A stretch of 64,000 nt of DNA from Thiotrichaceae bacterium (GTDB taxonomy: Bacteria > Pseudomonadota > Gammaproteobacteria > Beggiatoales > Beggiatoaceae): assembly GCA_011391085.1 (NCBI GenBank), contig JAABRD010000001.1, positions 1 to 64,000 of the forward strand. Reading direction: 5' to 3'. A program made the position numbers and the translations under genes. Below the pieces are notes generated by a model that saw only the letters and a program-made list of their open reading frames with translations, had not been told where the DNA came from and did not search any database. Positions 1 to 8,382 of this stretch are shown here, piece by piece. How positions within the stretch are numbered: position 1 is the stretch's first letter; every line of letters begins with the position of its first letter.

Positions 1-2493
1 ATCTTGACTGACTTGGTATTGGTCAATCACCCAGTCTAACGCACTCCGATTCCCCAGCCGATACTCAAACGCTTCCGAAGGGATTCCCGTCAAGGTCAAA
101 GACTCGTTATAACTCAAACGGGTCTTGTCCTTCGACAACTTCAGTTTCGCGACTCGCCAGTTCAAGGGTTCCTTGGTCACTAACCGCAACGGATATTCGG
201 GTTGCGTCTCATAGTGTAAATGCAATTCCGCTAACTGCTGACCTGCCTTGGCAAACGCCCAGAAGTTTGGGGCGTAAGGGACTCGCGGCAGTTCCCGTTT
301 CAGATTCGCCGCGTACTTCTCCCGATAACCAGGGTGATGCAACAGGCCATAGACGTAGTAGAAAATGTCCCACTTCGTCAGTTTGCGACTCCGATAGTGT
401 TGGCGAAACGTCTTTAAAGCCCAGTCCGTAATGTTCTCTTGACGGTTAGTGCCGTCTTCGGAATAGGTGTAGAAAGGAAAGCATTGAGTCTTCTCTAACA
501 AATCTAAGCAAGGAATAAGATTCACCATTACCGTCTGAAATGGTTTACTGCTACCCACACCACTGACACCAATCACACGATTCTCAGTTTCAGTAGCGGG
601 AGTGGGGAAACAGGAGGGGAACACATAAACCTCCTCATTCATCACCCTATCTAAAAATAGGTTTGACTTGATAAATGGACGATATAAGGAGGTTCTCACT
701 TTGTCCTCCTGAAATTCTGCAAACTTACCCCGTTGCAAGTCTAATTTTAAATCACGACTCCAACTCAGTTTGGTATCGTCATAGACCACAAAGTCATCCA
801 CACTGATTGGCTTCTCGTCATGGCGTGACCAGCGAAAGACTTCTTGATTATAAAACTCCATTGTGCGTCGCATGTTATTCACCAGCGTCTCACGAGTGAA
901 GTTATAAGCCCAGGCATCACGGCTGGTTGCGACACCACGACTGTAAATCTTGAAAATCACTCCCTCAACTTCCTGTTTCGACGCTTTCTCGGCCTTCGTT
1001 CCTAATGGAATCAAACTCTCAAAGTCAGCGTGTAAGCCTTCCGTCAGCCAGAGATGGTTTTTATCCGGCCGAATCGTTTGCCAAGGAATGGCTTTAAAAC
1101 GGGTTGCCATGAGAAAGTCAAGTTTATCTGGTTTCTTCAGAACGTCGCCAATCTGGGCATAGTAAATACCCTTCTCCCCCGTTTGACTCTTGACCAACAA
1201 GTTAATACTGACTCCGACTTTAATTCCGAACACATTTTGCACCCCAAGCGTCTTTCTGACATTTCCGCCTAAATCGAGATGGTAAAGTTTCGTAAAGTCC
1301 TGCGCCAAATGTTTCCGCATCCCATCAAACGCAATGCTGTCCAAAAAACTGTTATTGGTGACAAATGCTACAATTCCTTCTTGACTCTCCCGCAGTCGCC
1401 AGGTGGCCCACTGAAATGCTTTGACATACGCATCTGACAACGCATTTTTATTCGTAGCGTGTGAATCCTTCGCATACGTTTCCGCAATCAATTTGTCCAA
1501 CGCCGGGTACTTGCGATTTTTGTTATTGTCATTTTCGTTCTGTTGACCGACGTTATACGGTGGGTTGCCTAGAATGACAAAAATCGGCGCTTCCTGTTGA
1601 CGGAACACTCGCTGGGTATTGGCCGGGCCAAACAATTCTTGTTGCTTCTCCTCGACCAGTTCAAACGTATCCACTAAACAAATTCCTTCAAAGGGCAGAT
1701 ACTCCCCAGTTCGTTCATAAAAGGCATGTTCGATATTCATGCAGGCAATGTAATAAGGCAACAACATCACTTCGTTGCAATGTAATTCTTCTTGATACTT
1801 CCGTTTCAATGCCAGTGGGTTGATCTCTCGTAACACCCGTAGGATGAAATTGCCCGTACCCACAAACGGATCCAAAATCTGCACGCCCGGACTAGACAGG
1901 GAACGATTAAATTCCTGCTGTAAAATCTCCTCCACCGACCTGACCATAAACTCGACAATCGGTTGCGGAGTATACACTATGCCATGCGTATCGGCCACTT
2001 TGACGGCAAAGCCTTGGAAAAACTTCTCATAAATGACATTGAGAAATTCTTGCTTGCGATGATATTCTTCAATGGTTGCGGCGGCCCGTTCAATGGCCAA
2101 GTAAAAATGGTCGAGACTCTTGAGGAACGCATGCCGACTGAACGATTTGGCGGTCAACTGGGCAATGACGGTCTCAATTTCCCGTGCAATGACGTTCTTG
2201 TCCCGAAAATCTTGATTCCCAAACACGGTCCGAAATAACCGTTCGGTCAACAAATGTTGCACCAACATCTCCAAGATGGCGGCATCGGCCAAGTTTGGAT
2301 TGATCGAATGGTGGCAGAGTTTCCGAAATTTGTCAAATGCTTCTTGAAACGGTTTATTGGTCTGTAATTCCTTGGTAAGGATACCGACCAACACCGTTCC
2401 CAAGTCGGCCACTTGTTCTTTAAATTTCAGCAACAACCGTAACTGAGTGTAGTAGGTTTGGATAACGTGAGGAAAGGATGTAGGGTTAGGCAT
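1..2493 (-). CDS. Type ISP-like N6-adenine DNA methyltransferase with target-recognition domain (C-terminus outside window)
   Basis: The minus strand is open without a stop from an ATG at 2493 to the left edge, about 830 codons. It should transfer a methyl group from SAM to adenine. Seen: a lead-in 'YTPQPIVEFMVRSVEEIL', the SAM-binding motif I 'LDPFVGTGNFILRVLREI' and the catalytic motif IV 'LGNPPYNVG', as in the Eco57I / type ISP group. The C-terminal half ('FYYVYGLLHHPGYREKY', 'LPRVPYAPNFWAF', 'ALDWVIDQYQVSQD') matches the specificity domain of type ISP enzymes. Complete type ISP enzymes carry a nuclease and helicase in front of the methylase; here the protein begins directly with a methylase-type helical N-terminus, and the upstream recB is divergent and unrelated. 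It is therefore an orphan methylase or part of a split system. The expected last ~45 residues lie beyond the window. A paralogous C-terminal stump lies just upstream (2596-2757). Confidence 0.85.
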   Translation of the reverse strand, partial: MPNPTSFPHVIQTYYTQLRLLLKFKEQVADLGTVLVGILTKELQTNKPFQEAFDKFRKLCHHSINPNLADAAILEMLVQHLLTERLFRTVFGNQDFRDKNVIAREIETVIAQLTAKSFSRHAFLKSLDHFYLAIERAAATIEEYHRKQEFLNVIYEKFFQGFAVKVADTHGIVYTPQPIVEFMVRSVEEILQQEFNRSLSSPGVQILDPFVGTGNFILRVLREINPLALKRKYQEELHCNEVMLLPYYIACMNIEHAFYERTGEYLPFEGICLVDTFELVEEKQQELFGPANTQRVFRQQEAPIFVILGNPPYNVGQQNENDNNKNRKYPALDKLIAETYAKDSHATNKNALSDAYVKAFQWATWRLRESQEGIVAFVTNNSFLDSIAFDGMRKHLAQDFTKLYHLDLGGNVRKTLGVQNVFGIKVGVSINLLVKSQTGEKGIYYAQIGDVLKKPDKLDFLMATRFKAIPWQTIRPDKNHLWLTEGLHADFESLIPLGTKAEKASKQEVEGVIFKIYSRGVATSRDAWAYNFTRETLVNNMRRTMEFYNQEVFRWSRHDEKPISVDDFVVYDDTKLSWSRDLKLDLQRGKFAEFQEDKVRTSLYRPFIKSNLFLDRVMNEEVYVFPSCFPTPATETENRVIGVSGVGSSKPFQTVMVNLIPCLDLLEKTQCFPFYTYSEDGTNRQENITDWALKTFRQHYRSRKLTKWDIFYYVYGLLHHPGYREKYAANLKRELPRVPYAPNFWAFAKAGQQLAELHLHYETQPEYPLRLVTKEPLNWRVAKLKLSKDKTRLSYNESLTLTGIPSEAFEYRLGNRSALDWVIDQYQVSQD

Positions 2494-2595
2494 AATCAAC
2501 TTTGAGACCCTCTGTTAAGTGAGACTTCAATGGTCAAAGACTGGTAGTCCTAACCTTTTCTCAAAGATCAAGATTATGGTTTCGATACTACCAGA

Positions 2596-2757
2596 CTACT
2601 CAATTTTCGGCAACCCTTTCACAATCTCCACCGTCTTGACACTCACCGTCACCACCTGTCCAATCAGACGGGCAAGGTACTGTTCATCTTCTAACCGATT
2701 CGGATCATTGACAATGCCACTGCGTTTATCTTGACGGATTTGATACTGATCTATCAT
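2596..2757 (-). pseudogene. C-terminal stump of a second type ISP-like methylase
   Basis: A 53-codon frame on the minus strand starts 'MIDQYQIRQDKRSGIVNDPN' and ends 'VKTVEIVKGLPKIE'. The start aligns directly with the point where the large methylase leaves the window ('VIDQYQVSQD'), and the remainder is the typical extreme C-terminus of type ISP proteins. A TGA lies immediately before the ATG, and no homology to the methylase is visible further upstream. It is therefore read as the leftover of a tandem or earlier copy, not as a functional small gene. It also indicates what the missing C-terminus of the neighbouring gene should look like. Confidence 0.75.
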
Positions 2758-2974
2758 TCATTATGGGATTCATGCCACTCTATTTGGAAAAAACAGGTAC
2801 TGGCAGAAACCGAAATCCACATTAAAAGTGATAATTGGATGATATTTGCTATGTTCAGCAATTTCACTAAAATATGACCCCCCCTTGACCTAGATTACCA
2901 GAATGGGTAATATTCTTCAGTAGTCTAAAGCGACGCCTCGAACTCCAGAAAACGTTATTAATCTAACTCAATTT

Positions 2975-5900
2975 ATGATAAACTTACCCCCAAATATCCA
3001 AGTCCTGAACCCTTTCACTGTCCCCTTACAAGGCGTCAGTCTCATTGAAGCCAGCGCCGGGACGGGCAAGACATATACGGTCACTCTCTTATTTATCCGT
3101 CTGATTTTAGAAAAAAATCTAACCGTCGATAAAATTCTCGTGGTGACTTTTACAGAAGCGGCAACGGAAGAGTTACGTGACCGCATTCGCCGGCGGTTGC
3201 ACGAGGCTTTACTGGCTTTTGAAAACCACTACAGTGATGATGACGTGTTGTCTCAATTGATACAACAACATGAAAACCATGAGGAGGCTATCTTTCGGCT
3301 GAAAAATGCTTTGCGAGGATTTGATGAAGCGGCTATTTTTACCATTCATAGTTTCTGTCGACAAATGTTGTCTAACAACGCCTTTGAAAGTGGTTTGTTA
3401 TTTGACACGGAATTGATTAGCGACCCCTCACCCTTGTTAAAAGAAATCGTGGAAGACTTTTGGCGGCAAATGTTTTATCATGCCTCCTCCTTGTTTATCA
3501 CGTATGCCTTAGAAAATGGGTATAAGAAACCCGCCAGCTTATTGAATACGCTGAAGCATGGGCAATATGTCGGGCAACCTTTTTTAAAAATCATTCCGCA
3601 ACTGTCTCCTCCAGTGACAGCAGCCCAGGAATTGGCATTTCAAGAATTGTTTCGGGAAGTCCAACAAGTTTGGAAAAAGTGCGCAGAGGAGATAGAAACA
3701 TTGTTATGTGCAGATGCCAATCTAAATCGCAACAAATACCGAGAAGCGTCGATTTCTCAATGGTGTAAACAGCTAGACAATTTTTTTGGCGCCCCCATGC
3801 AATCAGTCAAGTTACCAGAACGGTTTGAAAAATTTACGCGCCGTGAACTGGCCGCCAGTGTCAAAAAGGGAAAAATGCCTCCTCACCATGATTTTTTTGC
3901 AATCAGTGACAAATTATTCGACTGTACTCAACAGTTATCTGACAGTTTCAGACGACAATTATTGAGTTTAAAAGTCGAATTGTTTAAAGAGGCAGAACAG
4001 AAGTTAGCCTGGAAAAAATTGCAACATCGCATTCAGTCTTTTGATGACTTGTTGATTAACTTGTATCACGCTTTACAAGGAAGCAGTGGCGTTCGGTTAA
4101 CCCATTTGATTCGCAAAAAATATCATGCGGCGTTGATTGACGAATTTCAGGATACTGACCCTGTGCAATACGAGATATTTCACCGTCTGTACGGGACGGG
4201 AGAACATACGTTATTTCTGATTGGCGACCCTAAACAAGCCATTTATAGTTTTCGGGGCGCCGATATTTTTACTTATCTAGTTGCCAGTCGCAAAGCCACG
4301 CATCGTCATACGTTGACCATCAACTGGCGTTCCGAACCGAATTTAATTGGCAGTGTCAATCAATTATTTCGACAAAATCCGCGCCCGTTTCTATTTGAAG
4401 ATATTGTGTTTCATTCGGCCCACGCGCCTGTGTCGCGTCCGCAGGCACCGTCGCGGTTGCAAATCGAAGGTCAACATTTGCCTCCTTTGCAAATTTGGTT
4501 TGTCTCCAAACAACAAGCCGAAACGCCTGCCGATAAGCCGATTAACAAGAGTTGGGGAGACCAACATATTCCTCTGGCAGTGGGTTACGAAATTGCGCGA
4601 TTACTCAAATTAGCCCAACAGGGAGAAGCAACTCTGGGTACGCAACCGTTGATTGCAGGAGATATTGCCATTTTGGTGAGAACCAATGCCCAAGCACGGT
4701 TAATGCAAAAAACGTTGACGCAGTTACACATTCCCAGCGTGTTATACAGCCGCGAAAGTCTGTTCGCTTCCCATGAAGTGATGGAAATCGAACGAGTGTT
4801 ATTAGCCATTGCCGAAGCCAGTCAGGAACCTTTATTGAAAGCCGCACTCACTACCGATATGTGGGGGTTCAAAGGAGATGAATTATATGAGTTGATGACC
4901 CATGACGAGACTTGGCAAACCTATCTGCATCGCTTCCAAAAGTATTATTCTCTCTGGCAACACGTTGGTTTTATTCAAATGTTTCGAACCCTGTTGTTAG
5001 AAGAAAACATGCAAGAACGCTTGCTACGTTATCCTGACGGCGAAAGACGGTTGACCAATGTGTTACATGCCGCAGAAGTGTTACAACAAGCCTCGGTTAG
5101 CCAAAAATTAGGCATCCGCGGCCTCTGTCAATGGCTATCCCAACAACGTCAATTGGAAGGGGAAGTGACTCCAGAACAACAATTACGCTTGGAAAGTGAT
5201 GAAAAATTGGTGAAAATCGTCACCATTCATAAAAGCAAGGGTCTCGAATATCCCATTGTCTTCTGCCCGTTTGTGTGGTATGGTCACTTGTATACCACGA
5301 AAGAGGAACAATTTACTTTTCACAATGACAAAGAAGAATTGACATTAGATTTGGGGTCCGACACGCAAGAAGAACATCGGCACCACGCTAAATATGAGGA
5401 ACAAGCAGAGAACTTGCGCCTGTTTTATGTTGCTGTGACTCGCGCTAAACATCGCTGCTATTTAGTTTGGGGGGCCTTGCGAGATGCAGATACTTCGGCA
5501 CTTGCGCATTTATTGCACCCAAATTTAGCGTCCGTGGAAAAAACGGAGGATGACAACACGTTGTGGTCACAGTTAAAACAGTTAGAAAGTGACGCTTACG
5601 GCACCCTGCAAGTGTCTCTGTTGCCCTTGGAGAATCCGTATTACCAACGCCCGGCCACGTCCTCTGAAACTCTTCTAGCGCGTCCCTTTTTAGGAAATCT
5701 TGCGAAAGATTGGAAAGTGTCTAGTTTCAGTTCTCTCACGGCCACTACACAAGACCATGAAGATATAGCAGACCGTCCGGATTATGACGAAATCACGTCT
5801 TATGAAACGTTGCTAGAAGACGATTGGAGTCCTGACAAACAGAATATCTTCAGTTTTCCTCGCGGTGCCAGGGCCGGGAACTTCATTCATGCGCTGTTTG

Positions 5901-6586
5901 AAAACTTGGATTTTACCAAACCTGACAAAGAGGTGATCAAAACACAATTGCAAGCCTTTGGCTATGATGTAAAACGTTGGCAAACCGTGATTGCGACTTG
6001 GATTGACGACGTTCTCCACACGCCTTTAGAACCGCAACGACGTGATTTTACACTCTCTCGAATTGGCAATGAAATGCGTCTCAACGAGTTGGAATTTTAC
6101 TATCCACTGGCTACCACCGTGACACAAGAAGGGTTGCACACGCTATTTGGTGACTCTCATTTGCAACCGGACGATGACTTGCGTGTCGCCTGGCAAGAAC
6201 AAATAGGACGCCTCTCATTCTCCCCTGTGCGCGGTTTTATGAAGGGGTTTATTGACTTGATATTTCAGTTTGAAGGACGTTATTATCTGGTTGACTACAA
6301 ATCCAATTTTTTGGGCAGTCGTCCGAATAACTATCATCATAGTCAATTGGAGGAGATCATGACCCGCAAAGCCTATTTTTTGCAATACCATATTTACACG
6401 ATTGCGTTGCACCGTTACCTCTCTGTTCGGATTCCTAACTATCGTTATGAACAACATTTTGGCGGAGTCTATTATTTATTTGTACGTGGGATGCAACCGC
6501 ATCAGGGGGCGAATTATGGGATTTATAGGGATTTGCCGAAGGGGGAGTTGGTTGACAAGTTGTCGACGTATCTATATAATGGATAG
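2975..6586 (+). CDS. recB: Exodeoxyribonuclease V subunit beta (RecB helicase-nuclease)
   Basis: 1203 residues, the normal RecB length. RecB is the 3'-5' helicase and nuclease subunit of RecBCD, which processes double-strand breaks and degrades foreign linear DNA. Seen: UvrD-type motif I 'EASAGTGKTYTV' (residues 25-36), 'VVTFTEAATEELRDRIRR' (motif Ia), motif II 'ALIDEFQDTDPVQYEIF', motif III 'LIGDPKQAIYSFRGADI', motif V 'VTIHKSKGLEYPIVF', motif VI 'LRLFYVAVTRAKHRCYLVWG', and the C-terminal RecB nuclease with Asp1094 ('FIDLIF') and 'VDYKSN' (Asp1107, Lys1109), followed by 'LQYHIYTIALHRYL'. All motifs are intact. The ATG at 2975 precedes 'INLPPNIQVLNPFTVPL', typical of RecB N-termini; no strong Shine-Dalgarno is visible. 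recC and recD are not in the window. Confidence 0.95.
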   Translation: MINLPPNIQVLNPFTVPLQGVSLIEASAGTGKTYTVTLLFIRLILEKNLTVDKILVVTFTEAATEELRDRIRRRLHEALLAFENHYSDDDVLSQLIQQHENHEEAIFRLKNALRGFDEAAIFTIHSFCRQMLSNNAFESGLLFDTELISDPSPLLKEIVEDFWRQMFYHASSLFITYALENGYKKPASLLNTLKHGQYVGQPFLKIIPQLSPPVTAAQELAFQELFREVQQVWKKCAEEIETLLCADANLNRNKYREASISQWCKQLDNFFGAPMQSVKLPERFEKFTRRELAASVKKGKMPPHHDFFAISDKLFDCTQQLSDSFRRQLLSLKVELFKEAEQKLAWKKLQHRIQSFDDLLINLYHALQGSSGVRLTHLIRKKYHAALIDEFQDTDPVQYEIFHRLYGTGEHTLFLIGDPKQAIYSFRGADIFTYLVASRKATHRHTLTINWRSEPNLIGSVNQLFRQNPRPFLFEDIVFHSAHAPVSRPQAPSRLQIEGQHLPPLQIWFVSKQQAETPADKPINKSWGDQHIPLAVGYEIARLLKLAQQGEATLGTQPLIAGDIAILVRTNAQARLMQKTLTQLHIPSVLYSRESLFASHEVMEIERVLLAIAEASQEPLLKAALTTDMWGFKGDELYELMTHDETWQTYLHRFQKYYSLWQHVGFIQMFRTLLLEENMQERLLRYPDGERRLTNVLHAAEVLQQASVSQKLGIRGLCQWLSQQRQLEGEVTPEQQLRLESDEKLVKIVTIHKSKGLEYPIVFCPFVWYGHLYTTKEEQFTFHNDKEELTLDLGSDTQEEHRHHAKYEEQAENLRLFYVAVTRAKHRCYLVWGALRDADTSALAHLLHPNLASVEKTEDDNTLWSQLKQLESDAYGTLQVSLLPLENPYYQRPATSSETLLARPFLGNLAKDWKVSSFSSLTATTQDHEDIADRPDYDEITSYETLLEDDWSPDKQNIFSFPRGARAGNFIHALFENLDFTKPDKEVIKTQLQAFGYDVKRWQTVIATWIDDVLHTPLEPQRRDFTLSRIGNEMRLNELEFYYPLATTVTQEGLHTLFGDSHLQPDDDLRVAWQEQIGRLSFSPVRGFMKGFIDLIFQFEGRYYLVDYKSNFLGSRPNNYHHSQLEEIMTRKAYFLQYHIYTIALHRYLSVRIPNYRYEQHFGGVYYLFVRGMQPHQGANYGIYRDLPKGELVDKLSTYLYNG

Positions 6587-6681
6587 TGGACAATGGATAG
6601 TGGATAATGGAAAATGGATACCGGACTAGAGGCTTCAGCCGGTGGCAGGGGCACGTCACCGGCTGAAGCCTCTAGTCCGGC
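6579..6681. repeat. GTGGATA heptamer tract followed by a GGACTAGAGGC hairpin
   Basis: Directly after the recB stop there are degenerate heptamers (ATGGATAGTGGACAATGG and similar), then an inverted pair of the dispersed ~20-bp repeat (CCGGACTAGAGGCTTCAGCC ... GGCTGAAGCCTCTAGTCCGG). The hairpin could act as a terminator or REP-like element, but no T-run follows. Confidence 0.8.
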
Positions 6682-6758
6682 TGGTTTGTTTCAGGTTTCG
6701 TTGAAATGACGGCCTTTTTGATAACTTTTCCTAGAATACCAGAAAAGGAGATAAATTG

Positions 6759-7259
6759 ATGCAAACGAGAATAGTGATTATAATCGATGATGGCCAGGGA
6801 GTGGGGTCCGTTTCCCAAGTAGATTGGAAAATGGACAAACTGAGACCCGTATTGGAAAACATTGAGAACATGCACTCTGAGGTGAATGTTATTATGATGG
6901 ATTTGGGGGATGAAAGCAACGCCATTGAAGCCCATCATCGCCATACTGTTGACTATTTGAAAAAACCTGTGAACATGGAAATGTTACTACAAAAGGTCCA
7001 GGAAAAGGTCCAGGAGGTGTTGACACGCAAAGATGGTATTATTGAAGCACTGGAAGAATGGGTAGAAACTCATCCAGAGGAGGCTAATCAGCCACAACGT
7101 GCCACCCTGACTAAAACGGGCGAAATGCAAGTGTGGTCAGCAAAGCAGGTGTTAGAGGAGATCAAGAAGAATACTCCTTTTGGGAGAAAGGAGTATAAAA
7201 ACCTAATTAAACTCACTACTGATTTACTGACACGGGGGAAACTCAAATCAGATGGCTAA
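6759..7259 (+). CDS. Degenerate receiver-like protein, coupled to the caspase-like gene
   Basis: 166 residues from the ATG at 6759; AAGGAG at 6745-6750 lies 8 nt upstream, which favours this ATG over the TTG at 6756. The first ~95 residues look like a CheY-type receiver: 'VIIIDDGQG' in place of the acidic pocket, 'VIMMDLGDESNAIEA' at the phospho-Asp strand, and 'TVDYLKKPVNMEMLLQKV' with the Lys-Pro of the last strand. The acidic pocket and phospho-Asp context are poor, so it may not be phosphorylated. The C-terminal part ('SAKQVLEEIKKNTPFGRKEY') is a small helical module I do not recognise. The stop codon overlaps the next ATG by 8 bp, so the two genes are translationally coupled, and this protein is likely a sensor or adaptor for the peptidase. 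A highly diverged functional receiver is the main alternative. Confidence 0.6.
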   Translation: MQTRIVIIIDDGQGVGSVSQVDWKMDKLRPVLENIENMHSEVNVIMMDLGDESNAIEAHHRHTVDYLKKPVNMEMLLQKVQEKVQEVLTRKDGIIEALEEWVETHPEEANQPQRATLTKTGEMQVWSAKQVLEEIKKNTPFGRKEYKNLIKLTTDLLTRGKLKSDG

Positions 7260-7899
7260 CAGCAAGACGATGATTCTTGTGAGACCCCGCGGTGGCCAAC
7301 CTTATCCAGACCCTACTAAGTCCACCTATCCTTGGGCTTCTCTCATCAAAGAACAATTTGAAACTCAGGGTTGGAGAGTCTGTGATTTAGGGGAAAACCT
7401 GGCGGTGACTACTCAGGTGGAATCCACTTTACAAACTGTCGATAGCACCGTCTTTGTGTTCTATGGACATGGTTCAGAAGACTGTATGGAAGGTCAAACT
7501 GGGGAACCTCTAGTTCATCTAGGCAATGTGAACTTGTTAAAAAACAAGATAGTTTATGTAGTGGGTTGTTGGACCGCGAAGGTGCTTGGTAAAACCGCAG
7601 AACGTTTTGTCCGTTGCTATTGCGGCTATGACAACGAGATTATTTTAAGACTTGATAATTTCTATCTACAAAAAACCGGAGAATGTGTCAATGCAGGACT
7701 CCTTGAAATGTTAGCAGGAGGTACGATTGAACAAGCACGACAACGGATAGTAGCGGAATATAACTATTGGATTGACCATTTTACGATAGGCGATGGAAAT
7801 GTGGGCTTGTTAAGTGTTCAATTTGCGGCGGACTTGCGCCATAATCGTGACGCTTTACGATTATTTGGAGATACCACAGCAAAATTTCCCACCGGCTAA
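7252..7899 (+). CDS. Clan CD (caspase/gingipain-like) cysteine peptidase
   Basis: 215 residues. Seen: 'STVFVFYGHGSEDCMEG' with His73, followed about 30 residues later by 'KIVYVVGCWTAKVLG' with Cys106. A hydrophobic strand ending in His-Gly, then a second strand ending in Cys, is the catalytic His/Cys arrangement of clan CD peptidases (caspase, CHAT, gingipain C25). It is compact, with no fused repeat or NTPase domain, and no signal peptide is seen, so it is probably cytoplasmic. It overlaps the receiver-like gene by 8 bp. Similar peptidases are effectors in bacterial conflict and programmed-death systems; the family call rests on motif spacing alone. The substrate is unknown. Downstream comes a repeat tract and then the V-ATPase genes, which look unrelated. 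Confidence 0.6.
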   Translation: MANSKTMILVRPRGGQPYPDPTKSTYPWASLIKEQFETQGWRVCDLGENLAVTTQVESTLQTVDSTVFVFYGHGSEDCMEGQTGEPLVHLGNVNLLKNKIVYVVGCWTAKVLGKTAERFVRCYCGYDNEIILRLDNFYLQKTGECVNAGLLEMLAGGTIEQARQRIVAEYNYWIDHFTIGDGNVGLLSVQFAADLRHNRDALRLFGDTTAKFPTG

Positions 7900-7950
7900 A
7901 GCCTCTAGTCCGGTCTCCATTATTCATTATTCATTATTCATTATTCATTC
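7893..7950 (+). repeat. Single GGACTAGAGGC repeat arm plus ATTATTC heptamers
   Basis: The end of the peptidase gene runs into one copy of the ~20-bp dispersed repeat (CCGGCTAAAGCCTCTAGTCC). It is followed by four to five head-to-tail copies of TTATTCA that end at the ATG of the next gene (7951). No Shine-Dalgarno is visible between them. Confidence 0.8.
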
Positions 7951-8268
7951 ATGGAAACCACTTTAAAACGTTTACTCACTGTAGAAACCGAATCTGAACA
8001 ACTGGTTGCCAAGGCCAATGCGGAACGGGAACGCATTATTCAGCAAGCTTTGGAAGACAGTCATCAGAAAGAACAACAATTTCAAAATCGAGTTCCAGAA
8101 TTACATACCCACTGGTTAGAAAAAGCCCAAGTGCGGGCGCAACAAACGATTGCCGAATTGCAAAAACGTTATGCCGAAAGAAAAGCCCGCTTGCAAAGTT
8201 TGGCTGAAGAAAATCAGCAACTGGCTTTGGAAGCCGCTGTGCAAGTGTTTATGCGGGTGGGGAAGTGA
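7951..8268 (+). CDS. V-type ATPase peripheral-stalk subunit (G/H-like)
   Basis: 105 residues, almost entirely one charged helix: 'ETESEQLVAKANAERERIIQ', a long Glu/Gln/Arg-rich middle and 'AELQKRYAERKARLQSLAEE'. This is the usual look of the small coiled-coil stalk subunit (H/G) that stands at the head of bacterial and archaeal A/V-type ATPase operons, where it pairs with subunit E and connects the catalytic head to subunit I. The family has weak sequence conservation, so the call leans on the genes for subunits C and I immediately downstream. The ATG at 7951 is abutted by TTATTCA heptamers and lacks a clear ribosome binding site. A hairpin (8279-8311) separates it from subunit C. Confidence 0.7.
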   Translation: METTLKRLLTVETESEQLVAKANAERERIIQQALEDSHQKEQQFQNRVPELHTHWLEKAQVRAQQTIAELQKRYAERKARLQSLAEENQQLALEAAVQVFMRVGK

Positions 8269-8278
8269 GGAATTGACA

Positions 8279-8311
8279 AGGACTGGCAGTCCTTAAAGGA
8301 CTGCCAGTCCT
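8279..8311. repeat. Palindrome AGGACTGGCAGTCC / GGACTGCCAGTCCT
   Basis: Two 14-nt arms with a 4-5 nt loop lie between the V-ATPase stalk and C genes. A related single arm (AGACTGGTAGTCCTAACC) is at about 2535-2552, so this is another dispersed repeat family. No T-run follows the hairpin on either strand. Confidence 0.7.
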
Positions 8312-8382
8312 AACCTTGCCCCAAACTGTGTAAAATAGATTACCATCATAAATACAATACTCCCCATTATTCATTCCTCCAA

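Noticed and set aside
5813-6019. Minus-strand 68-codon frame inside recB
   Set aside because: It lies wholly within the long, motif-complete recB frame on the other strand and shows no recognisable protein pattern.
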